Below are positions 9,901 to 21,900 of a DNA stretch of 64,000 nucleotides, piece by piece. Every line of letters starts with the position of its first letter. The stretch's first letter is position 1. The notes under the pieces were generated by a model that ran no database searches, was not told the DNA's origin, and saw only the letters and a list, made by a program, of their open reading frames with translations. This DNA is from Sorghum bicolor. Its lineage: Eukaryota > Streptophyta > Magnoliopsida > Poales > Poaceae. The DNA lies in contig NC_012878.2 of the NCBI RefSeq assembly GCF_000003195.3, positions 13,013,104 through 13,077,103 of the forward strand. The letters run 5' to 3'. Both the position numbers and the translations under genes were made by a program.

Positions 9901-12900
9901 AGAAGAATGACTGGGATTCAATTTAGGTCTAACAGGAAAACAGAGACTTGCTAAAGAATTGTCATAAAAGCTGCAAGAAACCAGTATTTGTATTTTATGC
10001 ACAATATGTAATTTTAGAGCCAATTTAAGTTACTTTTTGTAAAACCAGCAAGAAACAAATATTTATCTCTAGTTACGTTCAAAAACAAATATTTATCCCT
10101 ATGCTCAACAATGCTATTTTAGAATCGAGGAATGCTCGATAGTCAATTTGCATGTGACAGGAAAACAGAAAAGTATCAAAGAAATAGTATGAACAGTGAG
10201 AGGATGATTAAGGGGTACAGGGTACATTATATAGGCAAGGATCTCTAAGGGTTTATAGAAACACCCAATCAACGGTGATCCTTGCCTTATCAATCTATCT
10301 TAATCCCTAAGGTGCTTAACCGCACCGGCCCGATTAAGGGGTACAGGGGTACATTATATAGGCAAGGATCCCTAAGGGTTTATAGAAACACCCAATCAAC
10401 GGTGATCCTTGCCTTATCAATCTATCTTAATCCCTAAGGTGCTTAACCGCACCGGCCCATTAAAGCCCATTATGGCGCCTACTACTAATACTCCCCCACA
10501 GTCCAAACGTCAGCCACTTTGCACGTTTAGACTGGACCTAAACTCCGTAAACACTGAGGTAGGCAGTCCCTTGGTGAAGATATCAGCATACTGCAGGGCG
10601 GTAGGAACATGCTGGACTCGTAGATCTCCAATGGCGACTCTCTCTCGGACGAAGTGAAGATCAATCTCGATGTGCTTGGTTCGCTGATGTTGCACCGGAT
10701 TGGAGGTCATGTAGACAACACTGATGTTGTCGCAGTACACCAGTGTGGCGCACCGAAGAAGGGCATGTAGCTCCAAGAGAAGCTGATGTAGCTAGGTTGC
10801 CTCTGCAACTCCATTCGCCACTGCGCGATACTCGGCTTCAGCACTTGATCTTGAAACTGTGTTCTAACGCTTGGAGGACCAGGAAACGAGATTGTCACTG
10901 AGGAACACTGCATAACCTGAGGTGGATCGGCGAGTGTCGGGACAACCAGCCGAATCAACATCGGTATAAACAACAAGATCAGTCGAAGTAGACGGTCGCA
11001 GCAGAAGACCAAGGTGAAGTGTGCCCCGAACATAGCGAAGAATCCGCTTCAGAGCAGCAAGATGAGGCTCTCGAGGGTCATGCATGTGAAGGCAGATCTG
11101 CTGAACAGCATATGCAATGTCTGGGCGAGTGAATGTCAAGTACTGAAGAGCTCCAGCAAGACTGCGGAAGTCTGTCGCATCAAACATAGGGGCCCCCTCA
11201 GCTGCAGCAACCTTGGAGTTGGTGTCAACTGGTGTAGAGCACGGCTTGCACTCAGTCATTCCGGCACGATCTAAGATATCCAACATGTACTGTCGCTGTG
11301 AAAGGAGGAGTCCATCACCACGTCGCTGAACATGCATACCAAGGAAGTGATGAAGTTCACCAAGATCTTTCATGGCGAACTCCCACTGAAGTGCTGAGAT
11401 AATCCGCTGAAGAAAATCTGTGGACGAGGCTGTAAGGACAATATCATCGACATAGAGCAACAGATAAGCTGTGTCGGATCCGCGCTGGTAGATGAAGAGT
11501 GAGGTGTCTGACTTGGCTTCAACAAACCCAATAGACAGCAAGTAAGAAGCCATCCGGCTGTACCAAGCACGAGGGGCCTGCTTCAGGCCATAGAGCGACT
11601 TCTTCAGAAGGCAGACAAAATCTGGATGAGCTGAATCTTCGAACCCGGATGGCTGCTGGCAGTAAACTGCCTCAGTCAGGTTGCCATGAAGAAAGGAATT
11701 CTTCACATCTAGCTGGTGAATGGGCCAGTGGCGTGTGAGCGCTAAGGAGAGCACCGTGCGCACAGTAGCGGGCTTCACCACAGGACTGAAAGCCTCATCA
11801 AAGTCCACACTAGGCCGCTGGGTAAATCCACGGAGAACCCAACGCGCCTTGTACCGCTCGAGGGAGCCATCAGACTGAAGCTTGTGCTTGTAGATCCACT
11901 TCCTAGTGATAACATTGGCCCGAGGAGGGCGAGGCACAAGATCCCAGGTGTGATTCTGAAGAAGAGCACTGTGTTCTTCCTCCATAGCTGCTCGCCAGTT
12001 GGGATCAGCAAGAGCGCTACGGAAGGTCTTCGGCACCGGAGAGAGAGGCACAACATGGTAGATAGAGGGCATCCTGTAGCTACTCTTCCATCGAGTGCCC
12101 ATGGAGTGCTGGTTGGTCACTGGAGGGACAACAACCGCACCCTTGGGCAGCGAGGCTGCTGGAGAGGCAGCAGGGGCGGGGGGGTAGATAGAGGGCATCC
12201 TGTAGCTACTCTTCCATCGAGTGCCCATGGAGTGCTGGTTGGTCACTGGAGGGACAACAACCGCACCCTTGGGCAGCGAGGCTGCTGGAGAGGCAGCAGG
12301 GGCGGGGGCAACCGGTGCGGTCGCCAACGGCTCACGTGGTCGACGCTCGTAGACGTGCGTGAAGTAGCGAGCCGACTGGGGAGGAGGGAATCCGGGTGGT
12401 GGCCCGCGGGGCGCCGAGAAGGGTGCTGAAGAGCCCGCGGGCGACGAAGGGGGAGCCGAGCCATGACGCAGAGCGTCAGGCAGTTCTAGGGCCGCGCGTG
12501 GCGCGGAAGGAGGTGGCCCTGCCGCCCGCAGCGCAGGAGGAATGTAGAGCGCGGGTGCCGGGGGATCCTCAGCATCCTCAGAGGGCGCCCCAGGCACGGC
12601 CTCACGGGGACCGGCAGGGGCGCAAGCGGCGTCGGAGGTACTGGGAGAAGTTTCTGCAGGAAAACACTTGTGCGACGGTCCAATAGGAGCGGGTGCAACA
12701 TCAGTAATATCTATAAGAAACTCGAGGTCTGCTGGAGTACTAGGACCATAGCGCTCAACAAAGCGGAAGGCCGTTTCATCAAAGATGACGTGCCGAGAGA
12801 TGATGACTCTGTTGGAGAAGAGGTCAAGGCAGTGGTACCCTTTATGATGAGCTGAATAGCCTAGGAAGACGCACAGGACAGACCTAGGAGCAAGTTTATG

Positions 12901-15900
12901 AATGGCGGTGGCAGACATATTGGGACAACATTTGCAACCAAAGACTCGCAGATGATCATATGTGGCTGGCTTACCAAACAAGGCAAGATGAGGCGTGGAA
13001 AACTCTAGAGTTTTGGTGGGCAATATGTTGAGGAGAACAGTCGCCGTGGAGAGGGCCTCTACCCAGTACCGGGAAGGCATGGACGCCTGAAAGAGAAGGG
13101 AGCGAAGAACATTATTGATAGAGCGAATAATGTGTTCAGCTTTACCATTCTGGGACGATGTGTAAGGGCAGGACATGCGGAGGTGAATGCCCTGGGAGAG
13201 AAGAAAATGTCGGGTGCTAGAGTTGTCGAACTCTTTCCTGTTGTCGCACTGTACAACTTTTACGCGGGCGCCAAACTGAGTGGAGGCATGGGTGATGAAT
13301 TGAGCTAGCGTGCTGAAAGTGTCAGATTTAAGTCGTAAAGGAAAAGTCCACAAATAATGAGTGCAATCATCAAGAATGACCAGGTAGTATTTATAACCAG
13401 AAATGCTAACAACTGGAGAGGTCCATAAATGACAATGAATAAGATCAAACTTGCTAGACGCACGAGATGTGGACACATGAAAGGGCAGACGAACATGACG
13501 CCCTAGCTGACAAGCATGACATAAATCTGAACAATCCTGAATAGGAAAATAAACACTAGAAGTAGACGCGAGCTTTGACAAGGTCTCATGACCAGGATGC
13601 CCAAGACGTCGATGCCACAGTGGAGAGGAGCCCTGAGCGGCAAAGGAGAGTGCTGGTGGAAGGCGAAGTGGGTACAAGGGCCCGGAGCTATTACACCTGA
13701 AGATCTCTCTCCGAGACGGAAGAACCTTCACAGAACAACCAGCGGGGTCAAACTCGAGCAATTATTGTCGAGAGTAAATTGGCGAACAAAGATTAGATTC
13801 TTAATAATTTGTGGCGACACAAGAACATTATTAAGACGTAAATTTGAAGTTAACTCTGTGGAACCAGTGGCAGTGACAGGAATAAGAGAGCCATTACCGA
13901 CAACAATAGATGAAGGAGTAGGGTACCGCGGGAGAAGAACATGTGAAAGAGAGGAGGGTTGAGATGTCATATGTGAAGTAGCACCTGAGTCGAAGTACCA
14001 CTCATTGGTCGAAGGAGGCGTCAGCGAGGTCGTGCTGAAGGAGGCAGCGAGATCCGTCGGGTCCTAGGAGGGCAGGTCGGTCATGGGGCCCAGCGTGCTG
14101 CTGGGGAGCAACAAGCGCCTGCTGCTGCTGTTGAGCGAGCAGGGCATGCTGCTGTGCCTGGTGCTGCGCCTGGAGGTGAGGAGGCACCGGGATGGGTGCC
14201 AGGGGCGGACGAGGACCTCCCGGCCACATTTGGATGGAGCCGGACCAGGGGTTGAAGAAGCTGGGCCAAGGGCGCCCTCCTCCAGTTAGCTGCTGCTGCT
14301 GTGCGCCGCCGGAAGGAGGCTGGGAGCCCTACCCTGTAGCGCTGCTGTTGCCTTGTCCCTTGTTGCCGCCACTGCGCTTGCTGCGGCGGTTGTTGGAGGC
14401 CTTAGGACCCCCGCCGGAACCTGCAAAAGGTGGAGGCGCCGCGGCGGGAGTAGTGGAGGCGGCGAGGGCAGCTGCTGGAGTCTCCTTGCGATCCATCATG
14501 GTGAGTTCCTCAAGAATGAGGTCTTCACGAGCTTCTAGGAACGTGGGGAAGGGCTTGGCGCGGCGAAGGAGAGTGCCGACGTGGGTGAAGCGCTCGTTTA
14601 GGCCGCGGATGAGGTTGAGGACGAGGGTGCGGTCGGTGATGACCTCGCCGAGGGCCGTGAGATCATCAGCCATCTTCTTCAGTTTGGGGCTGTAGTCGGT
14701 GATGGAGAGGAGGTCCCCTTGCACGAAGTTGCGAAACTTCGTCTCTAGCTGAATGGAGCGAGCCTCCCGATTGCCGAGAAACTGCGACTCGACCGCGAGC
14801 CAGGCATGCCGTGCTGTCGAGCCCTGGGCACGGATGATCTCGCCCAGATCGTTCGTGAGTGTGGCGATGATCCAGGATTTGATGACGCAGTCCATCCAGG
14901 CCCAATCCGGAGAAATCGGGACTGGAGGGTCTTCGCGACGTGATCCTGGAGGGTAAATTTGCCGAGGATAAGGAGGAACTGATCACACCAGCGATTGAAG
15001 TTACCGGAGTCGACGTCGAGGACGGTGGTGACGTGGTTCCAGATGTTGCTGACGGCGACAGCCTGGGAGTGAAGTTGAAGCAGAGCCACGGCTTCGTGCT
15101 GAAGCATGGCGGCGCGGAGATCAGGTGGAGGGCCATCGGTCGGTGCAGAGGCACCCCGGGTGGACCCCCTGACGACAAAGGAGCCACGGCGGCAGCAGCG
15201 GCCGCCCGCGCCAGGGCTGCGCGCGTGAGGGCGTCCGAGGCGCGCTTGGCCGCGTTGTCGCGCTCCTGGGCCGTGGCCTCAGCCTACTGCTCGGCCTCGA
15301 GTGCGCGGGCCAGTGCAGCATCGCAAGCAGCAGCGCGGTCGCGCTCCAGTTGCTGGGCGGCGGCGGCGGCAGCGTTAGCCTACTCCTTGGCGGTCCGTTG
15401 GGCGACCTCGTCGTCTTGAACGGAACCTGAGGAGCCGGTGTTGTCCTGCCCGTCGTTGGGAGTAGCGGGCGACATGGCAGGCGGGCGCAGCACAGCAGGG
15501 CAGGCGCGTGAAGAGGGGAAGAGGCGCTGCGCGGCGAGGGGCTGGCGCGCGGGAGTGGGCGGGTGCTGTGCGACGGGGGCCGGTGCGCGGGAGTCGGCGC
15601 GGCTGGAGGCCAGCGTGCATGATGTAGCGGAAACTGACCTAACCTAGGCGTGATACCATGAGAGCAATTAGCCTCAGGATTAGATAGATGATTAAGGGGT
15701 ACATGGGTACATTATATAGGCAAGGATCCCTAAGGGTTTATAGAAACACCCAATCAACGGTGATCCTTGCCTTATCAATCTATCTTAATCCCTAAGGTGC
15801 TTAACCGCACCGGCCCATTACAGCCCATTAGGGCGCCTACTGCTAACAAACAGACAGGAAGAAACTAATGATTTCTACTTTATGTGCCATAATGCTATCT

Positions 15901-18900
15901 TGCAATTAGTTTACCTGTGCATATGTGTGCTACATTAGTGGTCTGGCAGTGCATACACATATATGTGTCACCATATAAGAAGTCGAGTAGCAAGTCCTCA
16001 TATGAAACTTATATCTTTCATTTTGCAATATTACGACCTTATATGATTTGTACTATGCTGAACTCGTAAGAATTGGCATCATCGAAGTAACCTATTTCAC
16101 TTGTGGCTTTTTTGTTTGAAGGATAAGAGGAGCAATACCCAAACAGTTTCCAAGTGAGCAAAAGAAATGCATTAACTTTTAAAGCTCAGTGTGTACATCT
16201 GTTGAAGAATTGAAGTTACTCATGATAAATGCTCTACGTTTACAGTGTTGGCAAGGCTGTCTTGGATGTCAAATGCCACTATTTGGAAGCTAGTATATGT
16301 GGCTCAACTTTATGTATTGGGGATTGTGCATTTATTAAGGTGAGTTAAGATTTTTGATGTCCAGCTTTCTTCTTGATACCCCTGGCCTACTTTGTCTTCA
16401 TTTGAGGACTTCTCAACTATGGAGTAATTAGTAGTGCTCACAAGTAATCAGAAAAATAAATTATTGATCAACCTCATGTGGCCCGTATGTGGATTTGTGT
16501 ATGTTGGCTATCATGTTCATGTGTACTCCCTCTGTCCTTAAATAAGTGTCGTTCTTGCTTCCCAAGGAGTCAAACTATTTCTATTTGGACCAAATATATG
16601 CAAGGAAATATTAATATTTGTAGTGCATAATTAGTATCGTTAGATAGATCACTAAATCTATTTTCATAATAAACTTATTTGAAGATACAAATGTTGTTAA
16701 TATTTTCTACAAACCTAGTCAAACTTAAGAAAGTTTGACCGGCACGAATACCATAGCGACACTTATTTAGAGACGGAAGGAGTATGTGTGTTTATCTATA
16801 TCTGTTGCTTGATTGCACACTGTAGCTTGCATGATTATTGTGTTGTGTAGTATAAAACAGTGTTTACCTTGATATCACATGATTTACGGTTGCATAACTT
16901 TAGTATGGTTAATATTTGCAGGGTCTAGAAGGAAAACCACATTATATAGGCAGGTTATTAGAGTTTTTTGAAACAACTGCTGATGAATATTACTTCACTG
17001 TTCAGTGGTTTTTCAGAGCTGAAGACACAGTGAGTTTGGTTCTCCTGACCTTTTGTCCTAGAAATTATGCATGCCTAAAGAAACATGAGATCTTGTAAGG
17101 AGGCCTGAATTAATGAAACATAACTTCATGTTTCAGCTTGCACAATTAAAATCTGATAAGCGTGTTTATGTTAGGGTACTTAATCATGCTTTTGACCTCT
17201 TATTCAATCTCAGGTCATGGAAGACCAAGCACAGTCTCATGACCCAAGGAGGCTCTTTTACTCAGACCTGAAGGATGACAATTTACTAGACTGCATTGTT
17301 TCTAAAGTTACCATTATGCCAGTTTCTCCAAGTGTAGGAACTTTTAATTATACATTTTCTTGTATTGGTTTAATGATACTTCTTTGTATGAAAAGTAGAT
17401 TTTCAATTTTTGCTACAGCTAAATGAAAAGCCTCGGTTAATTCCTTCATTCCACTATTACTATGACATGAAGTACTCTCTGGACTATAGTACATTTTCTA
17501 CAATGGAAATGGGTAAGTGCTCTTAAAACACAGTGGTTCACATGTGATGCCAAATTCTTCGCAATATTGGTGAATCAATCACTTAGATTTGAGATCTACC
17601 CTTCACATTTATAATTTATAATTTATATTGAAGCGCCTTTCTCTTATTATTTTTCTATCATGTTGATCATACTTTAATTCTAATGTGTATTATCTTGTAG
17701 TCTGTAATTGTTATAGCTTTTATTCTGTTATGTATTTTGATAATATTATGAGCTTATTAGCCTAACTTAAGGTTTATAAAATGCAGGAGATCCAAATGAC
17801 ACGTTACATTCACATTACACTAGTAGCAACAATGTGAAAAGGATTGATTTCACTGAAAAGCAGAAGTCTCCCACATCAGAGATGAGGGAGCTTTCCCTGT
17901 TAGATCTGTACTGTGGTTGTGGGGGAATGTCTACTGGACTTTGTCTTGGGGCTCGTGGTGGTGGTGTGAATCTTGTAGCGGTACTTATATGCTAACATCT
18001 TAGATGTGCTATGGCTTTTTATTGCTTAGTATAGTAAATTTTTTTAATGATTTCCTTATCATTAGTAGAGATGGGCTGTTGATGGCGATGAAGTTGCATG
18101 TGAAACCTTCAGGCTAAATCATCCAGAAACTCGGGTACTGACCTTGGTGCTTTATGTTATTCCAGGGGTGGACCCAGCAGCAAACTTTGGGGGGGGGGGG
18201 TGTGCTTCTTCCTTCCTCAACTCCTCTCTTCCTTTCTATGGCCTCACCTCCTCCTCCCCTATCTTCCTCTTAGTTTAATTGGATCTGCTGCTGTGTTATT
18301 CCAATATAGTTCTCAAATGTCAGTTCTGGCTCACTTATGCACATCTACTCATTGCATAGGTCCGAAACGAAACCACCGACGATTTCCTTGAGTTGTTGAA
18401 GGAATGGAAAAAGCTATGCAAAACCTATGTGAAACCCTGCAGTAAAGTAAAGTCTCAGTCCAACGTTCCAACACAATCCAGTAATGGAACTCCAGATTGT
18501 TCTACATTTTCTACTGAAGAATTTGAAGTATGGAAGCTAGTTGATATTTGCTTCGGTGATCCAAATGGTGTCAGAAAGCGTGCCTTGTACTTTAAGGTTT
18601 GTGATGGTTTGCTTGCTTTGTACTCTTGTAGTTACAAAGTACCAACTTAATTACTTGTCATCTGCCCTTCTACTCTTTAATGGTTAATGATATAACTCAA
18701 TGCTGTTAAATACATAAAGAATTTCCTTGTTATTTGATCCAATAATTAGTTTGGCTCTATTGCCTCAACTCTGGTGAAGGCTGTATGTTTACAAATGACA
18801 TGTGCATATCATTGGTTTTCCATTGATCATTGTATTGATCTGTACTGAAACAATTGTGATATCATATGTGTAGGTCCGCTGGAAAGGTTATGGCCCTAAT

Positions 18901-21900
18901 GATGACACATGGGAGCCAATGGAAGGGTTAAAGTAAGAATTAAAGGTTTTAAAACTTACCAATGTCACCATGATTTGAACAATTTGGCTTTTGCAGGAAC
19001 TGCAAAGATGCAATTAGGGATTTTGTTATTGAAGGGCACAATAAAAAGATCTTACCACTTCCTGTAAGTGTTATTCATGCTTGAGTTTAGTATGAATCTC
19101 AGCCAGTCAGCCTTGATGCTATGAACAATATGCTAGCATGACTCAGAAGAGCATATGATGTTAACTTGTCAACTGAACTCTATATCCTCTCCAAACTGAA
19201 AAAAAAGAAAGGAAGGAAGAAAAGGAAAAAAAGACATAATGGACTCTAGATTTAAAATATAATGTAATCTCAATTTGTCATAAATAGAGTTTAACAAATT
19301 AAAGCAGGTGTAAGGTGAGCAATTTTGCAATAATGCAGAATTGCACTTTGTGACCATGCCCCACTCGGTGCTGTCATGGTTCTCTTAAAGGCTTGATGGA
19401 ATACCTTGTTTCCTTCGTTTATGTGGAACTTTTGGCATTTGACAGCCACTGCATATCTTAATATTTTGATAGCATTAGTAAATGGTCATTTACTCAAAAT
19501 TATAGTTTGATTCTATTGATAATATTATGTAAATTTCTTTGACCAAAAATCATGACAAATAGTATATTACTATATTTATGGTGACAAACTTGTATATGTG
19601 AACAAAAAAAAATCATATGTGGGAAACTGGAAGTCGCCTCCACACATGTTGAAAGTAGATTAAAATAAATTAAAAGTGAAGATGCAAGGCGAACTAATGG
19701 TACCATGAATGCACACTTTCTCCTTGCCAGCGCCACCTGCATCACCTAGCGTATCTGACCATAGGATCCCTGCTGCCGCATCGGTGCCACCACCCATGCA
19801 GCCACGGGGCGGGGGGGGGGGGGGGGGGGGGGCAGTTCAGTCATAGACCATAATATTCCTTGTGTCGATGTTATCAAGCTGCCAACATGCTGCTTCCTTT
19901 TTTTTCGAATACGCAGGAGGACTGCGTATCATTGTATTAATAGAAGGAAAAAGGAACCGTACAGAGACTCAGCACTCAACACACAAACTCTCTCTCACAT
20001 TGACACACACGCACACACACACGCAAGGACACAATCTAAACCCCACTCACAAAACTGACAGAAAAGAAACGCCTGAGACAAGGGAAGGACCTGACCAGGG
20101 CCCCCCAAAGCCCCTCTGACCAGGGCCCCCAAAAGCCCCTCCCTAACGGACACCCCGAGTTGGGTTCAGAAACATGCTGCCTCCTGCATGGAAGTAATAC
20201 TCCTTACATAAATAGTCTTTCTTGTTAATACTGGTTATTTAATGTTACCGTTGTGGAGAAAATTGCAGATATAGGACTCCAATCAACGCGCTTCGCAAAC
20301 ATAGGACTCCAATCAACACGCTTCGCTAACATAGGACTCCAATCGTTGTCTTCATAAAAATAACCCTCAAAACGTTGCCTTCTTGTTTTTCATGACATTT
20401 AGTGTATTTCATCATCTACATGGTGATTAGCTACGTTTTTTTTTCTCATCTCACAGGCTTGGCCGCTGCCGCCCCTGGTTGGCTGGATGGCCGCCTGCCT
20501 TGGCTGGCTCTGGCTGGTCGGTCGCCTTGGTTGCCTGGCCGCCTTGGCTGGCTGCCGCCACCGCCTTTGGCTTGCAGGCATATATTGAGATGCACAGGTT
20601 TATATATAATAAAAATTAATAAAAAATAAGGCATTTGTCACGTCCAGTCTAGATGATGGCGCAGCTACACAGAAGCCGGCGTGGCCAAGCCTGAAGGCGC
20701 CACGGCCAGCCCTGTAACCTGCACGGCCAGGCCGGAAGAAGCCAGCGCGGCTAGGGCTGAGGGTGCCGCAGACAGGGACGACGCGCGGCTAGGGCTGAGG
20801 GCACCGCGAACAGGGCTCAGAGCGCCGCGTCCATCATCTACATCGGGCGGCGGCCTTCCATCCATGGGCGACGTGACGAACGGCGGCGTGAGGAACGTCG
20901 GAGTCGAGGGTTAGGGTGGCGTCGGGAGGGAGACGAAGGACCGGGAACATAAAGCGTCGGGAGGTAGAGAAAACGTCGATCAAAACTGTGTAGATGACAG
21001 AAGGGCAAAAAGGTCACTTTGGACATAAATACATGTATTAGGAATTAAAAAGAGATAAAATACACTAAATGTCATGGAAAATAAGAAGACAACGTTTCGA
21101 GAGTTATTTTTACGAAGACGACGATTGGAGTCCTATGTTTGCGAAGCGCGTTGATTGGAGTCCTATATCTGCAATTTTCTCACCGTTGTGGTACTGTTGT
21201 GACTTGCTACAGTTACTCAACACTTCTGATATCTTGTATGAATTCAGGGTGATGTGGATGTCATATGTGGAGGACCACCATGCCAAGGAATTAGTGGCTA
21301 CAACCGCAATAGAGAATTTGATGCACCATTCAACTGTGAGAGAAATAAGCAGATCATTGTCTTCATGGATGTAATGCAATTTTTGAAGCCCAAATACATT
21401 TACATGGAAAATGTCCTTGATATACTGAAGTTTGCTGATGCAACACTTGCAAGATATGCTCTAAGTCGGCTAGTTTCTATGCATTATCAAGCAAAACTAG
21501 GGGTCATGGCTGCTGGATGTTATGGCCTCCCACAATTCCGAATGCGTGTCTTTTTGGTGGGCTGTCATCCAAAGGAGGCAAGTAATAGTTCCCCTGTATT
21601 ATGAAGTCACTTTCTTCTGTTTTCCCCTTATTTCTATACCTCTACCCTGTAGAAATTACCCCCGTTTCCTCTACCTACTCATGAGGCAATTGTGAAGAAT
21701 GGTTGCCCCTTGGCTTTTGAGGTAAATATGGCCTGCTTTACTTGATCGATCCAGGGATGGCTTATTTCTGCTCTGGACATCCATTTCTATTGAAAATTCA
21801 TTTCCTACTTGATCTGTTTATTGTAGTCTACTTCTTTATGCTAATATTTTCCCCTAATACTGAGAATTAGTATGTCTGAAGTAACAATACCATCATTATC

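Larger units (their letters stand above)
10192..15853 (-). mobile_element. Ty1/copia retrotransposon in CMT2 intron 1, with TSD AACAG
   Basis: The element proper runs 10197-15848 and is flanked by the 5-bp direct repeat AACAG (10192-10196 and 15849-15853). It is inserted antisense to CMT2. The 5' LTR is 15659-15848 and the 3' LTR 10197-10490. Next to the 5' LTR is the primer-binding site TGGTATCA (minus strand, 15658-15651), matching initiator tRNA-Met. A polypurine tract (GTGGGGGAG on the minus strand) adjoins the 3' LTR at 10491-10499. Gag and pol are present but broken. It makes up most of the 7.1-kb intron 1. Confidence 0.92.

Noticed and set aside
11884..15419. Plus-strand open frames inside the intronic copia element
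   Set aside because: They are antisense shadows of gag-pol, which has clear domains on the minus strand.
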